Origin: Chitinophaga sancti
Lineage (GTDB): Bacteria; Bacteroidota; Bacteroidia; Chitinophagales; Chitinophagaceae
NCBI RefSeq assembly: GCF_034424315.1
Contig: NZ_CP139972.1
Coordinates: 5,332,001-5,396,000, forward strand
Direction of reading: 5' to 3'
DNA: 64,000 bases
Shown: piece after piece, positions 10,616 to 18,382 of the stretch
Layout: every line of letters starts with the position of its first letter
How positions within the stretch are numbered: the first letter of the stretch is position 1
Notes under the pieces: model-generated
The model's input: the letters and a program-made list of their open reading frames with translations, nothing else
Databases searched by the model: none
Told to the model about the DNA's origin: nothing
Translations under genes and position numbers: made by a program

Positions 10616-11167
10616 ATGATCAGGTACGGCAGTATAGCACTAGTAATCTTGGCCCTGGCTATTGGAGGCTATGTTTTACTTGCCTACAAATTCGACACCA
10701 TTATAGTATATGACAGGGAAGCAGCATACACCACTGTTGGCCGACATCTGTCTGTACAGCCTGAATTTATGATCAATGCCAACCAGGAAGTGCGGGTGAA
10801 TATCAACTTCGAAGATGTACACGAATCCGCCTTGCTGAAAAACCTGGAAGTAAGTCTTACACCAGCGGGAGACACCACTAAAACCATTCCGCTACTTTCT
10901 GTCACCGTCAGCGATTGCAATCCTGGTAAAGGAGCGACTACATTCACTGACCTTTCAGAAAACTGTAAGCTGCTGCAGCCCGGGTACTCTACTCCAACCA
11001 AATCTTTCACATTCGCCTTTGACGCGAATACCGTTCGCCGAAATGCTTATCTCGTCAGGATACGAGGTGACATTAATACTGATGGCAGCAATGCTGTAAC
11101 TCCTTTCGCAAAGGAGATCAGTATCGAGAAGGAAACAGTGCTACGGGAAAGAAGTTGGTTGTTTTAA
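10616..11167 (+). CDS. Hypothetical protein with N-terminal membrane anchor
   Basis: A 183-residue protein with one hydrophobic N-terminal helix (about residues 5-25), followed by a beta-rich soluble domain. It contains a pair of cysteines (DCNPG and ENCKL) that could form a disulfide outside the cytoplasm. I do not recognise the family. It stands alone between the divergent WYL gene and the convergent RlaP operon, so context gives no role. It has normal composition and clear coding character. Confidence 0.7.
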   Translation: MIRYGSIALVILALAIGGYVLLAYKFDTIIVYDREAAYTTVGRHLSVQPEFMINANQEVRVNINFEDVHESALLKNLEVSLTPAGDTTKTIPLLSVTVSDCNPGKGATTFTDLSENCKLLQPGYSTPTKSFTFAFDANTVRRNAYLVRIRGDINTDGSNAVTPFAKEISIEKETVLRERSWLF

Positions 11168-11248
11168 ATCGATACGATTCCTATGCCTAATAAAAACCCG
11201 ATTTTGAGATTATTCCAATCTATCCTATGACAACTACGCAGGTATTCT

Positions 11249-11398
11249 CTACTTTTCCTTCAATATCTGAACGGCGACCTGACCTGCCAGGGCGCCGTTC
11301 AGCCTGGTGGGCTCTCCCTTTCCAGGCAGCATTACCTCCCCGCTGCGGAATGCAGCATCCACAAACGACTTTTCCGCTATAGTTAAAGCATAATCCCA
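11249..11398 (-). pseudogene. Orphan 3' gene fragment in frame after the RlaP stop
   Basis: Directly after the TGA stop of the preceding nucleotidyltransferase gene, the same frame stays open for 49 codons (from WDYALTIAEK to QILKEK, then TAG at 11249-11251). The translation has ordinary protein composition and host-like codons (for example VMLPGKGEPTRLNGALAG). There is no ATG. Possible explanations are the tail of a deleted gene, a C-terminal extension cut off by a nonsense mutation, or a short gene with an unusual start. I do not recognise the family. The reading frame and stop codons were read directly; the pseudogene status is inference. Confidence 0.45.
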
Positions 11399-12454
11399 TC
11401 ATTGATAGAATGTTGTTCTGATTGTAACCAGTAATTCATTCGTTTTTACCTCATCCGGCATTTCTGGCAGATCAGATTTTGTATAAAGCTCCTCTATATG
11501 ATCCAGTTTCTCATCTACCATCGCTAAGAGATCATTGTATTCAAAACCACCACCTTTTATTTTCAGCAGGAAGTCTCTGTCCGGTCTTTCTACAATCACT
11601 TTCTTATGAACCGCAATCTCCTCCGCCATATTCAACAGGCGAAAAGTATGCATCATATTCTTTGCATCATAGTTTTTACCATGAGAGAGCGTATTCTGAA
11701 AACGGGCATCGTTCCTGTTGTCCACCCATTCCAGGTATTCCCTGTATTCGCGGCAGTAAACAGAGTAGCCATCTTTGTTGAACTGCATGACAGCAACGGG
11801 AGAGAGGCCGTTCGGAATACTACTTACCCGCACATCGTTGGCATCCTCACCTGATACAATTCCTTTCAGAGATCCACCCGCCTCGTGGTAAACAAGATAC
11901 ACATCTCTAAAATGCGGTACACTGGTCAAACCACAATCTTCCTGTAAGTACTGATACTTCTCTAACCATGTAGCCAATGGAATGCTCCCATTTTCGTCAA
12001 TAACATAACAGAATTCGGGTACAGCCTTTCTTACTTTCTCTGCAGGACGGTTGATCATTTTATTCAGTCCTTTCGCCTTTTTGATCTGCGACGCAGCATA
12101 ACCAGCGAATGTATCCTTGCATAATTTAGAAAGGAAATCTTCAGGCTTAATCATCTCCATAAGCGGATGGCGGTATAATACACAGCTTTCCGGAGTACCC
12201 AGTAGTTCCAGGATATTAGGATTATTCTTTTGCAATAATTCCAGGAACCTGCCTATTTCAAAATAAACTTCATCGTTGGTTGCATTATAGACCTGTGGAG
12301 TATAGGTAAAACCATACAGCTCCCGTTGAGGTAAAACATAAATCCCTTTCAGATCTGTGTCTGAAGTGGCGGTATGCAGTTGCTGGGAGCGACTGCCGCT
12401 AATGGCCTTTAACAACAGGTGTTGTGGCTCATTCATTAATTGCTCAAAAGTCAT
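11399..12454 (-). CDS. RlaP-type nucleotidyltransferase (RNA-repair-associated), second copy
   Basis: A 351-residue protein counted from the ATG at 12454. An open stretch extends a few codons upstream, but MTFEQLM is the natural start, overlapping the upstream gene by 11 bp. The N-terminus has a polymerase-beta-fold signature: GSRSQQLHTATSDTDLKGIY, with the G-S motif and the metal-binding D-x-D in SDTDLKG. It fits the PF10127/COG3541 group, called RlaP because many members sit beside RNA ligases in RNA-repair operons. Its own reaction is unknown; nucleotide addition to RNA ends is a reasonable inference. It is translationally coupled to a second, shorter homologue. Confidence 0.85.
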   Translation of the reverse strand: MTFEQLMNEPQHLLLKAISGSRSQQLHTATSDTDLKGIYVLPQRELYGFTYTPQVYNATNDEVYFEIGRFLELLQKNNPNILELLGTPESCVLYRHPLMEMIKPEDFLSKLCKDTFAGYAASQIKKAKGLNKMINRPAEKVRKAVPEFCYVIDENGSIPLATWLEKYQYLQEDCGLTSVPHFRDVYLVYHEAGGSLKGIVSGEDANDVRVSSIPNGLSPVAVMQFNKDGYSVYCREYREYLEWVDNRNDARFQNTLSHGKNYDAKNMMHTFRLLNMAEEIAVHKKVIVERPDRDFLLKIKGGGFEYNDLLAMVDEKLDHIEELYTKSDLPEMPDEVKTNELLVTIRTTFYQ

Positions 12455-13208
12455 AGTTACGGATATATTTTCTGAACAGCACATCCAGTTCAACGGTATT
12501 ATTCTTCAATGGCAACAGGGAGGCCGCTTTTTCATTACAATACTGAATTGTATCAGCTATCCATTGTTGTAGGGGCATGACGGGAGAGATCAATGTCTTC
12601 TCATCTGCTGCCTGTTTTTGTATGAGCAATGCATCAATAGTTGCCTGCCATGCAGCATCGCTGATCAGCGTTCTTAGTATATGAAATTCCATGGGAGGAA
12701 CTGCTCCTTTTTCTACAATCCACTTTGCAGCGAGTAAGGGTCGCAATGCATAGAAGTACTTTTTGATCCTGACCGTTTCACCCTGTAAGTCATTCTCAAA
12801 AGTGTTTTTAGCCATTGAAATATAGTGATGACAACCTGCCCGCTGAGAGAAATATTTCTCTGACAAGTTGAGTAATTCAGCCTTGAGATCCTCGTTGGGA
12901 ATATAGTGTATAGGTGATTGCACCCATTCATACAATGGCGCATTTGACTTCAAAAAAAGCTGCAATGCCTTACGTAAATCCCAACCACCAATGTCGAGAA
13001 TTTCATTTACAGGCAACTCAATTACATCTTTTCTTTCTGCTATACCCAGGTAGTCATTTAATGGACGGATGTAAATGAACCGAACATCAAAGTCGCTGTC
13101 AGGCGAAGCAAATCCCCATGCTCTACTACCTGACTCACAGGCATATATGATTTTTACGCCCTGACTTTTTTCAATCATTGACAATTTCTCTGCGATGATA
13201 GTTCTCAT
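12444..13208 (-). CDS. RlaP-type nucleotidyltransferase, first copy
   Basis: A 254-residue protein with the nucleotidyltransferase motif near the N-terminus: ESGSRAWGFASPDSDFDVRF (about residues 25-44), giving the G-S motif and catalytic D-x-D pair. It is a shorter relative of the next gene and overlaps it by 11 bp, so the two enzymes are probably made together and may act as a pair. Polymerase-beta-fold RlaP proteins are linked to RNA repair by genome context. No RtcB ligase gene is visible in the window. It is transcribed divergently from the small ORFs, tRNA and YkuK gene. Confidence 0.87.
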   Translation of the reverse strand: MRTIIAEKLSMIEKSQGVKIIYACESGSRAWGFASPDSDFDVRFIYIRPLNDYLGIAERKDVIELPVNEILDIGGWDLRKALQLFLKSNAPLYEWVQSPIHYIPNEDLKAELLNLSEKYFSQRAGCHHYISMAKNTFENDLQGETVRIKKYFYALRPLLAAKWIVEKGAVPPMEFHILRTLISDAAWQATIDALLIQKQAADEKTLISPVMPLQQWIADTIQYCNEKAASLLPLKNNTVELDVLFRKYIRNYDF

Positions 13209-13300
13209 TTTATTTCTTGTATTTTCAGGTCAACAACATTTTAATTTTCTGTTAATTAGCTACAGGAAAGCAATTCAAGCTAAAAAAATATTTCAAAATA

Positions 13301-13333
13301 TTTGTGTAGAATGAAAAAATTATTTCATCTTTG
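13301..13333 (+). promoter_or_regulatory. Candidate promoter of the small-ORF/RNA unit
   Basis: A TTTG box (13301-13304) is followed after 21 bp by CATCTTTG (13326-13333), one mismatch from the Bacteroidota -7 consensus TAnnTTTG. Transcription would begin near 13340, upstream of the 27-codon ORF and its terminator. Confidence 0.5.
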
Positions 13334-13363
13334 CACTGACAAAATTATTTAAACAATTCACAT

Positions 13364-13447
13364 ATGCAGCACCTCGTACTAAAAAATATAGACACAGTCG
13401 GTCCAGTGATCGGCGCCGTGCGCGGGGAGTGTTATGTAACGAAGTAG
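13364..13447 (+). CDS. Possible 27-residue peptide or small RNA
   Basis: A 27-codon ORF (MQHLVLKNID to GECYVTK) sits between a good promoter candidate and a strong terminator, so a discrete transcript of about 160 nt is likely. The same stretch has a 6-bp long-range pairing (GTACTA at 13376-13381 with TAGTAC at 13445-13450), so a non-coding RNA is an equal possibility. No family was recognised. It is divergent from the RlaP genes and upstream of the tRNA and YkuK gene. Confidence 0.3.
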   Translation: MQHLVLKNIDTVGPVIGAVRGECYVTK

Positions 13448-13474
13448 TACAATAAACTAATTCAATATAACAAG

Positions 13475-13503
13475 AGCCCTGCGAGAAATTGCAGGGCTTT
13501 TTT
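13475..13503 (+). terminator. Intrinsic terminator
   Basis: An 8-bp stem AGCCCTGC/GCAGGGCT (13475-13482 and 13491-13498) is followed by a run of T residues. It ends the short transcript that starts near 13340. Confidence 0.85.
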
Positions 13504-13532
13504 CATTTATAAACCGACAAAAACTAATACGC

Positions 13533-13739
13533 ATGCAAATGCAGTTGATATCTATACAATTCACTATGCTGGCGGGTCTACACAGATCAGGCGAAGGGGT
13601 GACGTGTGCATACATATCAACAGATTGGAAACGTGCAGGTATTGGATTTGATGCGCTATTTGGTGATGATAGTAAAGGCAATAATGATAGCGAGCGCGAG
13701 CCGGAAATATATCAACGACCTAGTTATATCTGGACATAA
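13533..13739 (+). CDS. Small hypothetical protein
   Basis: A 68-codon ORF with a protein-like composition and an acidic C-terminal half (GDDSKGNNDSEREPE). No domain or signal peptide is evident and I do not recognise it. It lies between two terminators (ending at 13503 and 13797), so it would be its own transcript. An 8-bp inverted pair, GTTGATAT with ATATCAAC, spans its first half, so a structured RNA is an alternative. It belongs by position to the RlaP/tRNA/YkuK cluster. Confidence 0.35.
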   Translation: MQMQLISIQFTMLAGLHRSGEGVTCAYISTDWKRAGIGFDALFGDDSKGNNDSEREPEIYQRPSYIWT

Positions 13740-13765
13740 TTAAACATTATGTATTCAGTAAAAAG

Positions 13766-13797
13766 AACCCGGTCGTTATCAAACGGCCGGGTTTTTT
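13766..13797 (+). terminator. Intrinsic terminator before the tRNA
   Basis: The stem AACCCGG/CCGGGTT (13766-13772 and 13787-13793) with an inner CGTT/AACG pairing is followed by six T residues. It separates the 68-codon ORF from the tRNA that begins 13 bp later. Confidence 0.85.
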
Positions 13798-13809
13798 ATT
13801 GCCCCTTAT

Positions 13810-13882
13810 TGGCCTGTGGCGCAATGGTTAGCGCAGTTGCCTTATACGCAAACGGTTACCAGTTCAAGTCTGGTCAGGTCAA
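13810..13882 (+). tRNA. tRNA-Ile (anticodon UAU), atypical
   Basis: A full cloverleaf can be drawn by eye. The acceptor is TGGCCTG/CAGGTCA (7 bp with one G-U). The D stem is GCGC/GCGC with a loop containing GG. The anticodon stem is GTTGC/GCAAA with one G-A mismatch at its base, and its loop is CTTATAC. The T stem is ACCAG/CTGGT with loop TTCAAGT. The discriminator is A, and CCA is not encoded. The anticodon TAT would read AUA. Most bacteria read AUA with a lysidine-modified CAU tRNA, so a UAU tRNA is unusual. It is followed 50 bp later by the YkuK gene and may share its transcript. It could be a functional tRNA, a decoy or an RNA substrate of the neighbouring enzymes. Confidence 0.8.
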
Positions 13883-13932
13883 CAAACAAAAACATTAAAA
13901 AGAAAAACGCAAACAACAAACATGACGTAGCC

Positions 13933-14418
13933 ATGGAAACTGTAAGAAGCTGGAGAAGGCTCAATGGAATGGAAATCATCAGCCCCATCGAAGAAGAAAT
14001 TGAAAACGTACTGTCTGCCGAAAGTGGCGATGGCAATGCACTGAAAGTGTGCATCGGCACGGATAGTCAGAAGAAAGGAAAGATCGTGGAATTCGCCACC
14101 GTGATCGTTTTCCTGCGGAAAGGGAAAGGAGGATTCATGTATATATTAACTGATGCCTCCACCCACAAGATGAGTATAAAGGAAAGGATGCTCGCAGAAG
14201 TAGGCAAGAGTATAGAAGTTGCTTATTCACTGTGTCACCTCTTTACTAAATACGGTGTAGATATGGAGATACACGCTGACATCAATACGAATCCAGCTTT
14301 TAAAAGTAACGATGCGCTGAAAGAGGCAATGGGTTATATCACAGGAATGGGATTCTCTTTCCGGGCTAAACCACATGCTTTTGCAAGTACAAGTTGTGCG
14401 AATAAAATTGTTCATTAA
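13933..14418 (+). CDS. YkuK-family RNase H-like protein (DUF458)
   Basis: A 161-residue protein from the ATG at 13933. The open frame extends upstream through the tRNA, so the farther start is rejected. It matches the YkuK/DUF458 RNase H-like family: an early CIGTDSQ strand with an acidic residue, a middle DASTHKMSIKERMLAE segment, and a late HADINTNP to GYITGMGF to SCANKIVH region. The family is believed to have an RNase H fold, but its substrate is unknown. It lies just after a tRNA, before a large structured RNA and near two RlaP enzymes, which suggests a role in RNA processing or repair. That role is inference. Confidence 0.88.
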   Translation: METVRSWRRLNGMEIISPIEEEIENVLSAESGDGNALKVCIGTDSQKKGKIVEFATVIVFLRKGKGGFMYILTDASTHKMSIKERMLAEVGKSIEVAYSLCHLFTKYGVDMEIHADINTNPAFKSNDALKEAMGYITGMGFSFRAKPHAFASTSCANKIVH

Positions 14419-14460
14419 TCAATCTCAATACAATGATCTACCTAACTAACTTTATTTATG

Positions 14461-14847
14461 TAGACCTTAGTTCCGAAAGGGATGAAACAGTTGATAAACT
14501 TACTGCCAGGACCGGATCTGACCCCAGATCAACTGATGGATCCAAGCTGGCGCCAACAAGCACGCACTGGGGTGCAAGCCTTGTTGATAACGGTGGAGTA
14601 CCAATGCCCGATGGGTATAGGACTCTACCTATCCCCAGGTGGTCTGGATAGCAGTTTATCAGGCAAGTAATTTCACTTCACCTTTAAAATAAGTGCTACT
14701 TATATGGTGCATGGTCTGAATTCCGGTTCCAATATTCCGTAAGATATTGGGCAGGAATTCAGGGCCTTTGCCAAAGCGAAATGATTGCCACCGATAATAA
14801 TTTTGCTGCTGCTGCCAATGTAAACCATTGGAGTGGTAATTTTTTTT
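14461..14847 (+). ncRNA. Candidate large structured non-coding RNA
   Basis: No convincing gene lies here, but many complementary segments do. There is a GAAA-capped hairpin (14471-14482). A 10-bp closing stem pairs 14491-14500 with 14653-14662 and is extended by CCAG/CTGG. Inside it are GATCTG/CAGATC (14515-14530), CAACAAG/CTTGTTG with inner GCAC/GTGC (14554-14586), and GGTGGAGT/ACTCTACC with inner ATGCCC/GGGTAT (14592-14629). Then come ATAAGT/ACTTAT (14689-14703), CTGAATTCC/GGAATTCAG with inner CCAATAT/ATATTGG (14716-14762), and a final ATTGCCAC/GTGGTAAT stem followed by eight T residues (14784-14847). It does not show the conserved motifs of RNase P RNA, tmRNA or SRP RNA. It may be co-transcribed with the YkuK gene. 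Confidence 0.6.
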
Positions 14848-14938
14848 GCCTAAGAAAAGCATATACGCCGGCACGAAAGTTTATTTAAATCGCGTTCATT
14901 AATTACGTACTTTAAATCTACATTATAACCCGAGCAAT

Positions 14939-16573
14939 ATGAAAAGAGTTCTTTTGACACTAGGCGTGCTGGTACAATTGGCCTCTCTGAATTCATTTAG
15001 TCAGATAAAAGATCAGATCACCACTCATAATGGTGTCGTTCAGGGAGTACGGGAACCGGGATCCTCTATTTTAATCTTCAAAGGCATACCTTATGCCGCA
15101 CCTCCAGTCGGCCCACTCAGGTGGAAAGAGCCACAACCGGCGAACAACTGGAAAGGCATTCGCAAAGCAGACCACTTTGGTCACAATGCCATGCAGAAAA
15201 ACATTTTTGGCGATATGTCCTTCCGTTCTTCCGGTATGAGCGAGGATTGTCTCTACCTCAATGTATGGACACCTACCAAAACAGGTAAGGAAAAACTGCC
15301 TGTATTAGTTTATTTCTATGGCGGCGGCCTCGCTGCCGGCGATGGATCTGAACCTCGCTACGATGGTGCCAGTATGGCTAAAAAAGGTATTGTTGCCGTA
15401 ACCATCAATTACCGCCTCGGTATCTTTGGTTTTTTCTCGCATCCAGACCTTACGAAAGAATCACCCCATCATACTTCTGGCAACTATGGCTACCTCGATC
15501 AACATGCAGCCCTGGAATGGGTACGTGACAACATCGCTGCTTTTGGTGGAGATCCTGCTAAAGTCACTATCGCGGGCGAATCTGCCGGCTCTATATCCGT
15601 ATCCGTACAAATGGCCTCCCCACTGTCCAAAGAACTCATTGCAGGTGCAATAGGGGAAAGCGGCGCTGCCATCAACCCAACCCTGTACCCGGTTCCCCTG
15701 GAAGAAGCGGAAACACACGGTACAGCATTCGCGGAAAAAATGAATGCCAATACACTGGAAGCCCTCAGGGCTATTCCTGCTGAAAAACTGCTGGATTCTG
15801 TATTTTCAGTGGCGACACCTTATTCCTCCGCTACGATCGATGGTTACCTCATTCCCCGCTCTCTGCCTGAAATCTTTGAAGCAGGCGAGCAGGCAAAGGT
15901 TCCCCTGCTGGTAGGATGGAACTCCGCAGAAGTGCCCTTCCAGGCTATCATGAGAGCAGAAGCACCTACTCCTGATAACTATAAAAAGGTACTGAACCAG
16001 ACCTTTGGCGATAAAGCTGCCGGAATACTGGAATTGTACCCGGCCGGTAGCGAAGAAGAAACCATCCGCTCTGCCACCGCATTAGCCAGCGATCGTTTTA
16101 TCGTCTACAGCACCTGGAAATGGGCAGACCTTCAGGCTAAAACCAGTGGTCAGCCAGTATACAGGTATGTATTTTCACGGATCCGTCCGGCTATGACCCC
16201 TAAAATGGGCAATGCAACCCCAGGCCTGGCCGGTGGCGTTCAGAAAGGAAACAATGCCAAACCTGCACCACCTAAATACCCTGCCGTTGGCGCCTCCCAC
16301 GCATCCGAAATTGAATATGCCCTCGGCAACCTGTATAGCAATAAAGTATATGCCTGGACTGCCGACGACAACAAAGTATCCGCAACCATGCTGGATTACT
16401 TTGCTAATTTCATTAAAACAGGCAATCCAAATGGCAATGGCCTACCAGAATGGCAACCCATCCTCAAAGACAGTAAGCAGATCCACTATATGGATATCAA
16501 TGTGAAGAGCGAGCTGAAAACAGATACTTACAGAGCCAGATACCTATTCTTAGATAAGTTGTACATGAAATAA
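14939..16573 (+). CDS. Type-B carboxylesterase, secreted
   Basis: A 544-residue protein with a signal peptide (about 1-21) and the carboxylesterase/para-nitrobenzyl-esterase fold. The nucleophile elbow is GESAGS (Ser about 214), the oxyanion-hole segment is FYGGG, and the likely catalytic His lies in GASHASEIEY. Family members hydrolyse carboxylic esters; the natural substrate is not predictable. The protein is probably periplasmic or secreted. It is monocistronic, followed by a short gap and an unrelated lipoprotein gene. Confidence 0.92.
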   Translation: MKRVLLTLGVLVQLASLNSFSQIKDQITTHNGVVQGVREPGSSILIFKGIPYAAPPVGPLRWKEPQPANNWKGIRKADHFGHNAMQKNIFGDMSFRSSGMSEDCLYLNVWTPTKTGKEKLPVLVYFYGGGLAAGDGSEPRYDGASMAKKGIVAVTINYRLGIFGFFSHPDLTKESPHHTSGNYGYLDQHAALEWVRDNIAAFGGDPAKVTIAGESAGSISVSVQMASPLSKELIAGAIGESGAAINPTLYPVPLEEAETHGTAFAEKMNANTLEALRAIPAEKLLDSVFSVATPYSSATIDGYLIPRSLPEIFEAGEQAKVPLLVGWNSAEVPFQAIMRAEAPTPDNYKKVLNQTFGDKAAGILELYPAGSEEETIRSATALASDRFIVYSTWKWADLQAKTSGQPVYRYVFSRIRPAMTPKMGNATPGLAGGVQKGNNAKPAPPKYPAVGASHASEIEYALGNLYSNKVYAWTADDNKVSATMLDYFANFIKTGNPNGNGLPEWQPILKDSKQIHYMDINVKSELKTDTYRARYLFLDKLYMK

Positions 16574-16673
16574 AAAGAGGCCGTATTGAAAGTAACTGAT
16601 GGAAAGAGATCTCATTTATTGAATTCTCAGGCTATTCAGATCACTTTTGATACGGCCCCTTTATCTTCGCGCC

Positions 16674-17423
16674 ATGAAATTCCTCTACCTGCTGCCTTTC
16701 TTTGGAATCCTCATAGCCTGTGGACACACTTCCAGCCCTCCGGAAGAAGTGTTCTCCTTCGATTATGAACTGCTGGAAACCCTATACCATCAGAGCGATT
16801 CTGTCATTGTACACGGCGATACCGTAGAGACGATTAGTTACGCTTTGGATACAACGGCCATACAAACCGGCATTTTTGCCTATATGCAGCACGATTTTGA
16901 GATTTATGCTCCTCCAAAGTTGATTATCCTCACAAGAAGAGCACAGGCGCTAAAAAGCCAGGGAAAAGATGTTACAGATGCATTCAGGGAAATAATAGCA
17001 GACTACCCCGCCGAACTGGAAGAACGCCTCTATGAAACTTCAGACATGAATGATTATTGCCAGATTTCTGTCAATACCGCCATGCTGGGGGCTTATGCGA
17101 ATGAGCAAGTCAATGAGATCGACTCGGCTATCAATATCTTAAAACCACAATTGGATAATGTGGAATCCTGGAGCTCGAGAATCCACGAAATGTACATCCG
17201 GCTATGTGTTAAACGCTATGGAAGGGAAAGAGTGATACAGGAGCTGGAAAACTGCAAAGCAACCCTACAGCATACAAACACCCAGCCTGAAATTGCCGAA
17301 TGGACGGTGACTGTATTTGGAGCAAGGATAGGGGATACAGGTATGAATGGAATGACTCCCGAAGAAGCAGATGCTTCTATCAATGAAATAGTGATCAATG
17401 ATATTTGCAAACTGGTGAATTAA
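16674..17423 (+). CDS. Hypothetical lipoprotein
   Basis: A 249-residue protein counted from the ATG at 16674, which gives a proper lipoprotein signal (MKFLYLLPFFGILIAC). The upstream in-frame start would bury it. The rest is mostly alpha-helical and possibly repeat-like, with no recognised motif. A -7-like TATCTTCG lies just before the start. It stands between the esterase gene and a convergent unknown gene, so no role can be assigned. Confidence 0.7.
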   Translation: MKFLYLLPFFGILIACGHTSSPPEEVFSFDYELLETLYHQSDSVIVHGDTVETISYALDTTAIQTGIFAYMQHDFEIYAPPKLIILTRRAQALKSQGKDVTDAFREIIADYPAELEERLYETSDMNDYCQISVNTAMLGAYANEQVNEIDSAINILKPQLDNVESWSSRIHEMYIRLCVKRYGRERVIQELENCKATLQHTNTQPEIAEWTVTVFGARIGDTGMNGMTPEEADASINEIVINDICKLVN

Positions 17424-17457
17424 TTCAAGCTAATAATTCAAACTAAGCATTCTAAAT

Positions 17458-18117
17458 TTAAGTATTCTCAAACTGCGTTCCTTTCAACCAATATCCATAC
17501 CCATCAATCGCCATCTGCAGCTCCCTCCTTAAACGCAAAAATTCCAGGGTATCGATCTCTCCAATCAAACGTCTTTCCTCCAATGCTTCCAGATCTAACT
17601 TTTTCTGTTTACATTTTTGAGCAAATCCATACAACTCTGCCTCTTTTTTCCTTTTCTCAATATATGCTTCAGTATTCCAATAAGGATTATGCTGATCAGT
17701 AACTCTATCCAGTGAATAGCCGCCTCTTTCTAAACCGATAGATGATTTGTATTGCAGCATAGGCTGCTGTCGCACAAACATTTCATAAGCTTCACTGATA
17801 AAAGACAGCTCCCCATTACGGGTTACTATCGTCCAGTGATCACCCGATCTTTCTATATAGTCAATCCGGAACCCCTCGCTTCTCACCACATCCATATCAA
17901 ATCTTAGTTCCCTGATCTGCCTAAATACGAGGGTACAGGGTGCTATCCAGAAAGTAAACATAAATCCCTTCAGCTCCGGTTCATTCCACTTGAAAATATA
18001 ATCGATATCAAATTCCAGGTCTCCCGTCATCGCCATCTGGTAAATTGTCACATCACCCCAGCCCATCTGCTCAAAATCCGCATCATTCCAGTATGACTTT
18101 TCTAAAGTATATTCCAT
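17458..18117 (-). CDS. Hypothetical cytoplasmic protein
   Basis: A 219-residue protein without signal peptide or membrane segment. The N-terminal two-thirds is beta-rich and rich in aromatic residues. The C-terminus (about 145-205) is a charged helix with coiled-coil character (KRKKEAELYGFAQKCKQKK and EALEERRLIGEIDTL). No family was recognised. It is convergent with the lipoprotein gene and 265 bp downstream of an alpha/beta hydrolase gene. Confidence 0.7.
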   Translation of the reverse strand: MEYTLEKSYWNDADFEQMGWGDVTIYQMAMTGDLEFDIDYIFKWNEPELKGFMFTFWIAPCTLVFRQIRELRFDMDVVRSEGFRIDYIERSGDHWTIVTRNGELSFISEAYEMFVRQQPMLQYKSSIGLERGGYSLDRVTDQHNPYWNTEAYIEKRKKEAELYGFAQKCKQKKLDLEALEERRLIGEIDTLEFLRLRRELQMAIDGYGYWLKGTQFENT

Positions 18118-18382
18118 GCTGTATATTACACAAAAATTTAACCCCTTCGTTCAAAAAAATACTTGCCCGGCTTCTCATTGGGTTAAAAAAACATCAGCTA
18201 AACAAATAGTTTCTATAAGCATTGTTTAAGCATTCTATACTCATTCTATATTCGTTCTATAACTATTCTATATCGCTTCTATAACACTACAAGCCCGCCT
18301 CGCCGTCGCACCTATACCCAAAAACACAAAAAGACAACCATTGCTGATTGTCTTTTCTCATTTATTGGACTTGATTCGTCTA

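Noticed and set aside
11220-11402. Minus-strand ORF of 60 codons starting with ATG
   Set aside because: Another frame of the same stretch gives the more protein-like 49-codon fragment, while this one is Arg/Gly/Cys-rich noise.
13816-13932. Upstream extension of the YkuK frame through the tRNA
   Set aside because: The tRNA is well formed and the natural start METVRSWRR at 13933 fits the family.
14433-14670. Overlapping ORFs of 72 and 62 codons in the structured region
   Set aside because: Their sequences look unlike proteins (low complexity, no domain), overlap in two frames, and cover the densest base-pairing, so the RNA reading is preferred.
14659-14874. Minus-strand ORF of 71 codons
   Set aside because: It crosses the terminator-like hairpin and other stems and has no recognisable motif.
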